Assembly (NCBI GenBank): GCA_905372835.1
Contig: CAJPQK010000001.1
Coordinates: forward strand, 310,001 to 374,000
Source of the DNA: Candidatus Saccharimonadota bacterium
Lineage (GTDB): Bacteria; Patescibacteriota; Saccharimonadia; Saccharimonadales; Saccharimonadaceae
Direction of reading: 5' to 3'
DNA length: 64,000 bases
In this document: positions 18,158 to 26,730 of the stretch, piece after piece
Numbering within the stretch: position 1 is the stretch's first letter
How the letters are laid out: every line of letters begins with the position of its first letter
Made by a program: the position numbers and the translations under genes
Notes under the pieces: generated by a model
The model's database searches: none
What the model saw: the letters and a program-made list of their open reading frames with translations, nothing else
Told to the model about the DNA's origin: nothing

Positions 18158-19315
18158 GTGAATGATAAGTTAATATATCTTGATCATGCGGCGGCAACGC
18201 CTATGGACCCGTTGGTGGTTGAGGCGATGCAGCCCTATTTTTCTGAGAAATTTTTCAATCCATCTAGCCCATATGCAGCTGGCGTTGCTGTGAAACGCGA
18301 CTATCAAGCAGCCAAGGCGCGCATTGCGCAGGTTCTGGGTGTTGTCGCTGATGAATTGGTGATGACAGCTGGCGCCACGGAGTCAGTCAATTTGGCGTTT
18401 CAGGCGGCGCAGCAAACAATCTGTGCGGTTGCGACCATTGAACACGCATCGGTTCTGTCGGCTGCTGGACGTTACGCGAAGCCAGTGTTGATCCAGCCGG
18501 ATCATAAGGGAAGAATTTCTCCAGAAGCAGTGAAGCAAGCTCTTACGCCAGAGGTTGGTTTTGTGTCAATCGCCCTGGCAAATCATGAGCTGGGGTATGT
18601 GCAGCCAATTGAAGAGATTGCTCGCGTTATTCAAGCAGAGCGCGAGCGGCGCCAGTCTGCCGGGGAGAGCACGCCGCTATTGTTCCATACTGATGCGTCT
18701 CAGGCGACAGCGCTGTTGGATATAAAAGTGAAACGATTAGGCGTTGATTTATTGACGCTCAGCGCGGCAAAAGTCTACGGACCAAAACAAGTCGGCCTGC
18801 TGTGGGTACGCCCGGGCGTGCATATTGCAGCAACCATTGTGGGAGGTGGACAGGAGCTAGGTCTTCGCAGTGGCACGGAAAATGTTGCTGGTGTAATTGG
18901 TTTTGCTGAGGCTTTGGAGCTGGCTGCCAAACGGCGCAAAGCTGAAGTGAAGCGACTGCAAGGATTGCGCGATGCTATGACTCAGAAAATGAAAGCTGAG
19001 CTGTCTGAAATAATTATTTCGTCTGATCGTAAAAAATCGTTGGCGAATTTTTTAAATATTTCTTTTCCGGGCTTGGATGCTGAACGACTGGTCTTTTTGT
19101 TGGAAATGCATGGTGTGATGGTGGCGACAGGCAGTGCCTGTGCGGCCAACTCCGGTACACGTTCACATGTGCTATCGGCTATTGGTTTGAGCGACTCAGA
19201 TATTGATGGCAGTTTACGTATCACCCTTGGGAGGTTAAATGATGAAGCAATGGTTGTTCGAGCAGCTGAGTTCATTATTCAGTCGGTCCGAAAAGAGCAG
19301 GAGAGAATGCGATGA
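18158..19315 (+). CDS. iscS: cysteine desulfurase (NifS/IscS family)
   Basis: 385 residues, PLP-dependent; releases sulfur from cysteine as an enzyme persulfide. Motifs: YLDHAAATPMDP at the N-terminus, ATIEHASV, FHTDASQA (PLP Asp), the Lys loop LSAAKVYGPKQVG, RSGTENVAG, and the catalytic Cys loop GSACAANSGT. The usual SGHK before the PLP lysine reads SAAK here, so the His is lost although the Lys stays. Start is GTG, 8 nt after TATAAT (18144-18149). MnmA lies one gene downstream, so sulfur delivery to tRNA wobble uridine is the likely role; no IscU or TusA gene is nearby. Confidence 0.92.
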   Translation: MNDKLIYLDHAAATPMDPLVVEAMQPYFSEKFFNPSSPYAAGVAVKRDYQAAKARIAQVLGVVADELVMTAGATESVNLAFQAAQQTICAVATIEHASVLSAAGRYAKPVLIQPDHKGRISPEAVKQALTPEVGFVSIALANHELGYVQPIEEIARVIQAERERRQSAGESTPLLFHTDASQATALLDIKVKRLGVDLLTLSAAKVYGPKQVGLLWVRPGVHIAATIVGGGQELGLRSGTENVAGVIGFAEALELAAKRRKAEVKRLQGLRDAMTQKMKAELSEIIISSDRKKSLANFLNISFPGLDAERLVFLLEMHGVMVATGSACAANSGTRSHVLSAIGLSDSDIDGSLRITLGRLNDEAMVVRAAEFIIQSVRKEQERMR

Positions 19316-19908
19316 TTCATCGATTGATTGGACTGGCTGTTGTTGTAGTGGTGATTATCATTGGTTTGACGATGTATTTAGCGCCAGACGATTTGGCGAA
19401 ATGTTCTGCTCCTGGCTCTGGTGAGTGCGCGCCGGCTGATGCCATTGTGGCGGTTTCTGGTGGCGATACTGATGCACGAACTGATGAAGCGATTCGTTTA
19501 TATAAGCAACAATGGTCGTCACTACTCATCATGTCGGGTGCGGCAGCTGACAAGACGGGCTTGTCCAATGCTGAGGCCATGAAGCGTCGAGCATTGTCGC
19601 AGGGCGTGCCAGATAAAAATATTATCATCGAAGACCATTCTGAGACGACAAAACAAAATGCAGTTGAAGTAAAATCAGTTATCACTGCTCGCAAAATGAA
19701 GCGCATCATCTTAGTCACCAGTGGTTATCATATGCAACGAGCTCGGTCTGAGTTTGCGGCGCAAGTGCCTGGGGTGGAAGTACTGTCGCACCCAGTCAGT
19801 CGTGATAAGCATTGGGGCGATTTATGGTGGCTCACACCGTGGGGCTGGTGGTTGGCGGTTGGTGAATTGATCAAGATTGGGTTATTTACCATTGGAGGAA
19901 CACGCTGA
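19312..19908 (+). CDS. YdcF-like DUF218 membrane-anchored protein
   Basis: 198 residues. An N-terminal membrane helix (~5-25) is followed by an extracytoplasmic DUF218 domain: AIVAVSGGDTDARTDEAIRLY, LIMSGAAAD, IIIEDHSETTKQNAVEV and ILVTSGYHMQRARSEF. This family includes YdcF/SanA proteins linked to envelope integrity. The gene overlaps the desulfurase (ATGA) and touches mnmA (TGATG), which looks like dense packing rather than shared function. Confidence 0.82.
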   Translation: MIHRLIGLAVVVVVIIIGLTMYLAPDDLAKCSAPGSGECAPADAIVAVSGGDTDARTDEAIRLYKQQWSSLLIMSGAAADKTGLSNAEAMKRRALSQGVPDKNIIIEDHSETTKQNAVEVKSVITARKMKRIILVTSGYHMQRARSEFAAQVPGVEVLSHPVSRDKHWGDLWWLTPWGWWLAVGELIKIGLFTIGGTR

Positions 19909-20960
19909 TGGCTCGGGTGTTCGTCGGTATGTCGGGCGGCGTTGATTCGTCGGTAGCAGCAGCGCTATTGGTTGAGCAAGGCCACGAGGTGACTGGCGTA
20001 TATATGAAAAACTGGTCGGAAGATTTGCCGGGTATGCACTGTCCGTGGGCGGAAGATGTGGCTGATGCCAAGCGCGTGGCGGTGGGGCTAGGGATTGATT
20101 TTCAGGTGTTTGATTTCCAGAAAGAGTATAAGCAAAATGTCGTTAACTATATGATCCGCGAATACCAGGCGGGTCGGACACCAAATCCTGATGTGATGTG
20201 CAATCAAGAGGTGAAGTTTAAGTTATTTTTGGAGGCGTCGTTGGCAGCGGATGCGGAATATATCGCGACGGGGCATTATGCCAGGACGAGCGAGGGGTGT
20301 TTGCTCCAGGCGCACGATGACAATAAAGACCAAACCTATTTCCTCTACCGGGTGACGTCGGAGGCGCTGGCAAAGACTATGTTTCCGCTGGGTGATTTTA
20401 CTAAAGCTGAAGTGCGCCAGATGGCCAAAGAGCGGGGCTTGTGGACCGCTAGCAAAAAGGAGTCGATGGGCATTTGCTTTGTTGGGCAAGTGGGGATCCG
20501 TGAGTTTTTGTCAGAATATGTCGAGACGAGCCCTGGCGATATCATCGATCAACAAACAGGCGCGGTTGTTGGTCGGCATGACGGGGCGATATTTTACACT
20601 TTGGGGCAGCGGCATGGGTTGGATATTGGTGGGGGTTTGCCGTATTATGTCGTCGGTAAAGACATGGCAAAGAACGAAGTTTACGTATCGCGCTCAATTG
20701 ATAATCAAAATCTCTGGCGGAAAGAACTGACACTGGCTGATATTCACTGGATTGGTGAACCACCAAAAGACGGCACCTATCAGGTTCGGGTGCGACACCG
20801 AGCGCCATTGATTGACGCGGAAGTTGCGCACATGAACGACGCTAGCGAGAAGGTGACAGTGAAGCTGGCTGAGCCGCAGCGCGCTGTCGCCCCAGGCCAG
20901 TCAGCCGTGATATATGACGGCGAGGAATGCTTGGGCGGTGGGATTATCCAAGCAGATTGA
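19908..20960 (+). CDS. mnmA: tRNA-specific 2-thiouridylase
   Basis: 350 residues; adds sulfur to C2 of wobble uridine in tRNA-Lys, Glu and Gln. Motifs: FVGMSGGVDSSVAA (PP-loop for ATP), PNPDVMCNQEVKF with the first catalytic Cys, ATGHYART, GICFVGQ with the second catalytic Cys, and the C-terminal beta-barrel (VRVRHRAPL, PGQSAVIYDG). GGAGGA at 19894-19899 precedes the ATG. The desulfurase two genes upstream would supply sulfur. Confidence 0.95.
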   Translation: MARVFVGMSGGVDSSVAAALLVEQGHEVTGVYMKNWSEDLPGMHCPWAEDVADAKRVAVGLGIDFQVFDFQKEYKQNVVNYMIREYQAGRTPNPDVMCNQEVKFKLFLEASLAADAEYIATGHYARTSEGCLLQAHDDNKDQTYFLYRVTSEALAKTMFPLGDFTKAEVRQMAKERGLWTASKKESMGICFVGQVGIREFLSEYVETSPGDIIDQQTGAVVGRHDGAIFYTLGQRHGLDIGGGLPYYVVGKDMAKNEVYVSRSIDNQNLWRKELTLADIHWIGEPPKDGTYQVRVRHRAPLIDAEVAHMNDASEKVTVKLAEPQRAVAPGQSAVIYDGEECLGGGIIQAD

Positions 20961-20985
20961 CGCATGCGGTAAAATAGTGTACACT
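20957..20985 (+). promoter_or_regulatory. sigma70-like promoter of rpsP
   Basis: TTGACG (20957-20962) and TACACT (20980-20985) are separated by 17 bp. The -35 overlaps the last codon and stop of mnmA. The predicted start at about 20992 gives a ~47-nt leader carrying AGAAGGA upstream of the rpsP ATG. Confidence 0.6.
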
Positions 20986-21038
20986 GGTACAGAATAAGAA
21001 TTAACCTAAGAGTGTAAGAGAAGGAATAAGATAATTAT

Positions 21039-21401
21039 ATGTTAGCAATTCGTTTGCAACGTTTGGGTCGCAAGGGCTACCCAGTCTACCGTCTGGCTGT
21101 ACAGGAAGCACAGCGCCATCCATCAAGCGGCCGTGTTGTCGCCTATGTTGGTAGCTACAATCCACACACAAAAGTAGCAAATATTCAGGTTGAATTGGCA
21201 CAAAAATATTTGGACAATGGTGCTCAGCCAACACCACGTGTTGTTAAGTTGCTGAAAGAAGCTGGTGTCACATTGCCAAAGTGGGTTAAAGAACCAACTG
21301 CTGACAAGCACAAAGCCATTCGTAACCCAGAAAAGTTGCGCAAAAACCAGCCAAAGGAAGAAGCTCCAGCTGAGGACGCGGCTGAAGAAACAGCAGCGTA
21401 G
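21039..21401 (+). CDS. rpsP: 30S ribosomal protein S16
   Basis: 120 residues. The S16 core is residues 1-80: MLAIRLQRLGRKGYPVYRLAV, GRVVAYVGSYNP, and VELAQKYLDNGAQPT. A Lys/Glu/Ala-rich tail of ~35 residues (QPKEEAPAEDAAEE) extends beyond the usual length. It has its own promoter and an intrinsic terminator and so is monocistronic, unlike the rpsP-rimM-trmD arrangement common elsewhere. Clean codon use fits high expression. Confidence 0.96.
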   Translation: MLAIRLQRLGRKGYPVYRLAVQEAQRHPSSGRVVAYVGSYNPHTKVANIQVELAQKYLDNGAQPTPRVVKLLKEAGVTLPKWVKEPTADKHKAIRNPEKLRKNQPKEEAPAEDAAEETAA

Positions 21402-21424
21402 AGACAAATAGTCTGAATCATAAA

Positions 21425-21451
21425 GCACCGATGTGATGTCGGTGTTTTTTT
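21425..21451 (+). terminator. intrinsic terminator after rpsP
   Basis: Stem CACCGA (21426-21431) pairs with TCGGTG (21439-21444), closed by a 7-nt loop and followed by seven T residues. Confidence 0.8.
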
Positions 21452-21499
21452 GTGGAGGTGGCTATATCTCCATCAGGGGTATGTGCTATAATAACCAGC

Positions 21500-23395
21500 A
21501 TGAATGCACAAGATATCCGCAACGCCTATCTCCGATTTTACAAAGATCGCCATCATGCAGTTTTACAACGCGCACCGTTGGTTTTACACAACGACCCGAC
21601 CACGCTGTTCACTGGCTCTGGTATGCAGCCACTTTTGCCGTATTTGTTGGGACAAGATCACCCAGAGGGAACACGATTGACAGACAGTCAAACTTGCCTG
21701 CGCGCTCAAGACATTGAGGATGTTGGCGATAATCGCCACACTACCTTTTTCGAGATGTTGGGCAACTGGAGTATGGGTGAATATTTCAAACGTCAGCAGA
21801 TTGAGTGGTTTTTTGAATTTTTGACAGAGGTTGTTGGCTTGGATCCGCACAAGATTTACGCCACTTGTTTCATTGGCGATGAGAAACATAATATTCCGCG
21901 TGATGATGAGGCGGCGCAAATTTGGCAAGAAGTCTTTGCTAAAAAGGGCATTGACGCCAAAATTGTAGAGTTAGGCACGGCAGAGGCTGGTGATCGACTG
22001 GGTATGCAAGGTGGTCGGATATTTTTCTACGACGACAATGAGAACTGGTGGAGCCGTGGCGGCGGTATTGAGAGTACGCCAATTGGTGATCCGTGCGGGC
22101 CGGATAGTGAAGTGTTTTATGATTTTGGTGAAGAAAACCACGATCCTAAATTTGGTCTGGCTCACCCTGCCAGCGACAGTGGTCGTTTCATGGAAATTGG
22201 TAACCAGGTGTTCATGCAATACCGTCGGCTTGAGGGCGGTAGCTTTGAACCACTGGCGCGCAAAAATGTTGACTTTGGTGGCGGTTTGGAGCGAATCGCT
22301 GCTGCGGCGATTGACAGCCCAGATGTTTTCAAAATTAGCTTGATGTGGCCAATCATTGAAAAGTTGCAACAATTGAGTGGCAAATCGTACGAGGATAATC
22401 TGGAAAGTATGCGCGTCATAGCCGACCATTTGCGAGCGGCGACGTTTTTGGCGGTTGATGGCTGTGTGCCAAGTAACAAGGAGCAGGGCTATGTGATGCG
22501 CCGTTTGCTGCGCCGAGCAATTCGTTTTTCTCATGACCTTGGTATTGAGGAAGAATTCTTTGAGGAAATTGTGCCAGTCATTGCTGATCTGTACGTTCAA
22601 GATTTCCCAGAGGTGGCCGAGCAGCGTGACAAAATTATCATTACACTGATGAAGGAAGAGAAAGCCTTTGCTCGCACATTGATGAAGGGAACGAAGCATC
22701 TGTTGAGCTTTTTGAGCGATGGCCTGACTGGTAAAGAGATCTTTACTATGCACGACACCTATGGCTTTCCGTATGAACTGAGTGTTGAGATTGCCAAGCG
22801 TAATCACATCCAGCTTGCAGCGGATTGGAAGGCTGAATTTGACACATTGATGGCGGAACAGCGACGTCGTTCTCAGACTGCTGCCAAAGGTACATTTAAG
22901 GGTGGATTGGAAGGTCAGACCATGGCGCATCGCCGTTTGCACACCGCCAACCATCTGATGTATGCAGCGCTCAGGCGAGTGCTGGGTGACCATGTTATGC
23001 AGCGTGGCAGTAATATTACTACTGAGCGGCTGCGATTTGACTTTAATAATGATGCCAAAGTCACGCGTGAGCAGTTGGACGAAGTTGAGAAGCTAGTTAA
23101 TGGTTGGATTGAAGCGGATTTGCCTGTTAGTTATACTGAATATCCAACCGAGGAAGCTTTTAATATGGGCGCGGTTGGTGCCTTTGGCGATCGCTACGGT
23201 GATACCGTCAAAGTTTATCAGATGGGCGAAGGTGACCAGCGAGCTAGTTTCGAGATTTGCGGCGGTCCGCATGTGGATCATACTGGTCAATTGGCTCAGG
23301 ACGATGACGGTACGCCAAACGGTAAACGATTTAGGATAATCAAAGAAGAATCCAGCTCTGCCGGTGTTCGACGGGTGAAAGCTGTATTGAAATAG
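21500..23395 (+). CDS. alaS: alanyl-tRNA synthetase, short form without C-terminal DHHA1/C-Ala region
   Basis: 631 residues, versus ~870 for typical AlaRS. The class II catalytic domain shows FTGSGMQPLLPYLLG, HPEGTRLTDSQTCLRA, HTTFFEMLGNWSMGEYFK and GGGLERIAA. The editing domain follows with HTANH (HxxxH) and CGGPH (CxGxH), the zinc ligands for clearing Ser/Gly mischarging. The protein ends ~45 residues later (SSSAGVRRVKAVLK), so the coiled coil, DHHA1 and C-Ala region are absent. No second piece is encoded nearby, and the next gene starts 47 nt later. ATG 21500 is 7 nt after TATAAT (21487-21492) and gives MNAQDIRNAYLRF, a normal AlaRS start. Confidence 0.94.
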   Translation: MNAQDIRNAYLRFYKDRHHAVLQRAPLVLHNDPTTLFTGSGMQPLLPYLLGQDHPEGTRLTDSQTCLRAQDIEDVGDNRHTTFFEMLGNWSMGEYFKRQQIEWFFEFLTEVVGLDPHKIYATCFIGDEKHNIPRDDEAAQIWQEVFAKKGIDAKIVELGTAEAGDRLGMQGGRIFFYDDNENWWSRGGGIESTPIGDPCGPDSEVFYDFGEENHDPKFGLAHPASDSGRFMEIGNQVFMQYRRLEGGSFEPLARKNVDFGGGLERIAAAAIDSPDVFKISLMWPIIEKLQQLSGKSYEDNLESMRVIADHLRAATFLAVDGCVPSNKEQGYVMRRLLRRAIRFSHDLGIEEEFFEEIVPVIADLYVQDFPEVAEQRDKIIITLMKEEKAFARTLMKGTKHLLSFLSDGLTGKEIFTMHDTYGFPYELSVEIAKRNHIQLAADWKAEFDTLMAEQRRRSQTAAKGTFKGGLEGQTMAHRRLHTANHLMYAALRRVLGDHVMQRGSNITTERLRFDFNNDAKVTREQLDEVEKLVNGWIEADLPVSYTEYPTEEAFNMGAVGAFGDRYGDTVKVYQMGEGDQRASFEICGGPHVDHTGQLAQDDDGTPNGKRFRIIKEESSSAGVRRVKAVLK

Positions 23396-23441
23396 CTCAT
23401 AACGTTTGCTCAAAAAGCATCAGCAGTATATAATTTAGGGT

Positions 23442-24704
23442 ATGGTACTAAAAGACTTGCTCAAAAAAACCGAAAAAGAAGAACGAGAGTTACTGGTTAG
23501 TCTAGATATTGGTACGGAAGCTGTTAAGGCTTTGATCGCTGAAGTGCGAAATGATGTCATTGAAGTGATTGGCGTTGGCCGTAAACAGCAAGAGCTGGGC
23601 GATATGCACTCCGGGGCTATCGCTGATATATCTGGTGTGGTTGCCAATTGTGAAGCAGCCCTGGCAGAAGCCGAGGAAAAGGCTGGTGTTCAGGCACGCC
23701 GCGTGGTGATTGGTATCGCTGGAGAATTGGTCAAAGGTATGACGAACACCATCCGTTATCGTCGTCCGCAGCCAGAACGAGCGTTGGATGTTGCTGAGAT
23801 GGAATTTATCATCGAAAAAGTCCAGGAGCGAGCACAGGGTAAAGCCCAGGCACAGATTGCGCTGGAAACCGGCAATGAAGATGTTGAAGTGAAGCTGGTC
23901 AACTCAGCTTTGGTGAGTTTGCATATTGATGGCTATAAAGTATCAAATCCAATTGGTTTTCAAGGCAAGGATGTGGCAGTGCAGATCTATACGGCGTTTG
24001 CGCCAATGGTACATATCGGTGCTTTGGAAAAGGTGGCTGATGAGCTGGCATTGGAGCTAATCGCGGTGGCAGCTGAGCCATTTGCGGTCAGTAGAAGTGT
24101 ACTAGGGACAGATGCGAACAGCTCATTTACCGCAATCTTGGCAGACGTTGGTGGCGGAACGACCGACATTGCAGTGGTTAATGACGGTGGTGTTGAAGGC
24201 ACGAGGATGTTTGGCATTGGTGGTCGCAGCTTCACCAGGACGATTGCTACGGAGCTTGATCTTAGTTACAAAGATGCGGAAAAACTAAAGCTCAACCTCG
24301 GTCACGAGTACGTTAAACCGTCGGTCAAGAAACGGCTTGATAGTGCAATTGATAAGACCCTTGAGGTATGGCTGTCTGGGGTAGAGCTAGCATTAAGCGA
24401 GTTTGACAGTGTTGATCATTTGCCAAATAGGATTTTACTGTGTGGTGGAGGCGCCAGTTTGGAAAAATTGGTTGACGCTTTGGGGAGTGAGCCGTGGTAT
24501 AAGGAGCTGCCATTCACAAAGAAGCCAGTAGTTCAGCGCATCAAACCGTCTGAGGTGGTCGGCATTACCGATACAACAGGTGACATCACTGATCACACAT
24601 TTGTAACTGCCATGGGCTTGTTGCGCGTGGGGTATGATACAATGGTAAGTGGCCAAGACGCTCATGGCTTAATGGATAAAATTAATCGATTACTAAAAAT
24701 ATAA
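23442..24704 (+). CDS. ftsA: FtsA/PilM-type actin-like ATPase
   Basis: 420 residues. SHS2 and actin-fold features: LVSLDIGTEAVKALIAEV (phosphate-1), VIGIAGELVKG, a long insert corresponding to the SHS2 subdomain (~85-190), LADVGGGTTDIAVV (phosphate-2), FGIGGRSFTRTIA, and LLCGGGASLEKLVDAL (adenosine motif). FtsA tethers FtsZ to the membrane; PilM of type IV pili has the same fold. FtsA is preferred by length and motif order, although no ftsZ is in the window. The C-terminal HGLMDKINRLLKI is amphipathic, as expected for a membrane-targeting helix. TATAAT (23429-23434) lies 7 nt before the ATG. Confidence 0.85.
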   Translation: MVLKDLLKKTEKEERELLVSLDIGTEAVKALIAEVRNDVIEVIGVGRKQQELGDMHSGAIADISGVVANCEAALAEAEEKAGVQARRVVIGIAGELVKGMTNTIRYRRPQPERALDVAEMEFIIEKVQERAQGKAQAQIALETGNEDVEVKLVNSALVSLHIDGYKVSNPIGFQGKDVAVQIYTAFAPMVHIGALEKVADELALELIAVAAEPFAVSRSVLGTDANSSFTAILADVGGGTTDIAVVNDGGVEGTRMFGIGGRSFTRTIATELDLSYKDAEKLKLNLGHEYVKPSVKKRLDSAIDKTLEVWLSGVELALSEFDSVDHLPNRILLCGGGASLEKLVDALGSEPWYKELPFTKKPVVQRIKPSEVVGITDTTGDITDHTFVTAMGLLRVGYDTMVSGQDAHGLMDKINRLLKI

Positions 24705-26330
24705 ATGAACAAAGACGTTATCTATATTGATGTTGAAGACGATATTACCAACATCGTCAGCAAGATAAAAGATTCAAAGGCGCGAATCGTTGCATTGGTG
24801 CCGCCTAAGCGGGTTGGTATATTGCAGAGCGCTGTCAATATGAGATTATTAAATCGTGCGGCGGAAAATGCCGAGAAGCGAATCGTGCTAATCACGAGCG
24901 ATCAAGCGTTGAGCGGGTTGGCGGCCGCAGCTCGCATTCCAGTTGCTAAGACATTGCAGTCTCGCCCAGAGATTGCGGAAATTCCAGCTATTGATGTGGA
25001 TGACGGTGATGATGTGATTGACGGTAGTGAGATACCAGTCGGTGAATTGGTTGATAAGGCGACACCAAAAGCACGAAATAAGGCAGACGATGCTATTGAT
25101 GCAGCAATAGCCGAAGACGAAAAGCCATCAAAGCCAGCAAAACCAGCTAAGTCGGCCGGCAAAGGTAAGCCAAAAGTTCCAGATTTTAATGTTTTCCGTA
25201 AGAAGCTAGTCCTGATTGGCGGTGGTATTGCTCTGTTTATTGTATTCATGGTTTGGGCGATTTGGTTTGCGCCGCATGCCACAGTCGTGATTACAGCTAA
25301 AACAACCACTTCTACGGTTGATAAATCCGTTACGTTAAAGCAGGACGGAAAGGTTGATGCTGCCAACAATATCATCAAGTCGTTGCGTCAAGAACAAAAG
25401 AAAGATATTTCCGTCGATTTCACCCCTACGGGTAAGAAGAAAGTTGGTGAAAAAGCAAGTGGTACGATGCACCTTGTTCGAACATCGGTATCAAGCTTGA
25501 CGCTAACAATTCCGGCTGGAACGTCCTTCTCGTCGGGCGATTATACGTTTGTCAGCACAGAGCCAGCCAGCTTGTCGGGCACCTCAATTGGTCCTGGCGG
25601 TGTCATCCAATCGGTGGCAACCGTCAAGGTGCAAGCAACTCAGGTTGGTAGTGAATACAATCTATCGTCACGAAGCTACTCTTCAAATGTGAGCGGCTTT
25701 TCTGCGGCGGGCACCGCAATGAGTGGCGGCTCGAGTCGGGAAGTGACTGTGGTGTCGGCTGATGATGTTGCCAAAGCTAAAGTTAAGCTTGACGCCCAAA
25801 AAGACGCTTCACTGCAATCAGCAGTCAAAGCACTCTTCCCATCTTCAAGTATTGTCATCAATGAAAGCTACCAAGAGGCTCGCTCAAACCCTACTCCTTC
25901 AGTGGCGGTTGACCATGAAGCCAGCGGTACAGTTCAGTTGAAAACAACAGTGACAGCCAGCATGCAGGGTATTGATCGCTCTGATATGAAGCAGTTCTTG
26001 GAGGATACGCTTAAGAAAGAAATTGGTAGCAAGAAGAACCAGAAGATCTATAATGATGGGTCTAATGAGGTAAAATTTGCACAATACAGTGAGCGTAATA
26101 ATGCTGTGCAAGTTCGATTAACAGCAAATGCGAAGATTGGCCCAGAGATTGATGAGCACAAAGTCAAAGAACAGGTTAAGGGTCGAAACTATGGTGATGT
26201 TCAGTCGAGCCTCGAATCAATCGAAGGTGTGCAGGATGTTGATACGAAATTCTCACCGTTTTGGGTACGCACCGTGCCGAATAATGATAAACATATTAGT
26301 ATAGAATTTAAATTGGATAATGGCCGGTAA
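24705..26330 (+). CDS. single-span membrane protein with baseplate-J-like external region
   Basis: 541 residues, starting on the base after the ftsA stop. Residues ~1-95 form a small alpha/beta cytoplasmic domain (IYIDVEDDITNIVSKI, RIVALVPPKRVG). An acidic then Lys/Pro-rich linker leads to a membrane span (~168-188). The outside part contains TLTIPAGTSFSSGDYTFVSTEPA and a following VGSEYNLSS stretch, resembling the pattern of phage baseplate J/gp47-type domains. The remaining ~200 residues are beta-rich with VSADDVAKAKVKL. Direct linkage to the FtsA/PilM-like gene suggests a partner in division or in a surface apparatus. Not functionally assigned. Confidence 0.7.
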   Translation: MNKDVIYIDVEDDITNIVSKIKDSKARIVALVPPKRVGILQSAVNMRLLNRAAENAEKRIVLITSDQALSGLAAAARIPVAKTLQSRPEIAEIPAIDVDDGDDVIDGSEIPVGELVDKATPKARNKADDAIDAAIAEDEKPSKPAKPAKSAGKGKPKVPDFNVFRKKLVLIGGGIALFIVFMVWAIWFAPHATVVITAKTTTSTVDKSVTLKQDGKVDAANNIIKSLRQEQKKDISVDFTPTGKKKVGEKASGTMHLVRTSVSSLTLTIPAGTSFSSGDYTFVSTEPASLSGTSIGPGGVIQSVATVKVQATQVGSEYNLSSRSYSSNVSGFSAAGTAMSGGSSREVTVVSADDVAKAKVKLDAQKDASLQSAVKALFPSSSIVINESYQEARSNPTPSVAVDHEASGTVQLKTTVTASMQGIDRSDMKQFLEDTLKKEIGSKKNQKIYNDGSNEVKFAQYSERNNAVQVRLTANAKIGPEIDEHKVKEQVKGRNYGDVQSSLESIEGVQDVDTKFSPFWVRTVPNNDKHISIEFKLDNGR

Positions 26331-26730
26331 GAATTTGCTGGCACTAGACGTCGGTGAACGACGAATTGGTTTGGCCATGGCTGACACGTCGGTCAGAATT
26401 GCTGTGCCGTTTGGTTGGCTGGAAAATAATGATGAGATTTTTACCAAATTGGCTGAAACAGTACTGCGCCATGATATTGACATCATTGTCGTTGGCTATC
26501 CTCGCAATCAGTCAGGAGAGCCAACCAAGCAGACAGAGTTTGTAGAGCAGTTCGTTAATGATTTCTCTGAAATTGAGCTTGACGCTGAGTTGGTCTATCA
26601 AGATGAGTCGCTCAGTAGCGTTGAAGCTGAGCGTCGGTTAGGCCGTGTTAAAGATAAAGGTGAGATTGACGCTGAGGCTGCCAGTATTATTTTGCAGGAT
26701 TATTTGGAGGTACATTATGCAGATTCGTAA
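26320..26730 (+). CDS. ruvX: RuvX/YqgF-family putative Holliday junction resolvase / pre-16S rRNA nuclease
   Basis: 136 residues, a normal size. RNase H-like fold: LLALDVGERRIGLAMAD (first Asp), IIVVGYPRNQSGE, VYQDESLSSVEAERRL (Glu) and DAEAASIILQDYL (last Asp). It overlaps the previous gene by 11 nt and mltG by 14 nt. In E. coli this family matures the 5' end of 16S rRNA. The ruvX-mltG order is a recurrent bacterial arrangement. Confidence 0.92.
   Translation: MAGKNLLALDVGERRIGLAMADTSVRIAVPFGWLENNDEIFTKLAETVLRHDIDIIVVGYPRNQSGEPTKQTEFVEQFVNDFSEIELDAELVYQDESLSSVEAERRLGRVKDKGEIDAEAASIILQDYLEVHYADS

Noticed and set aside
21971..22993. A 340-residue minus-strand open frame opposite alaS
   Set aside because: Its sequence is the complement of strongly conserved AlaRS codons, His/Gln/Arg-rich, with no ribosome binding site.
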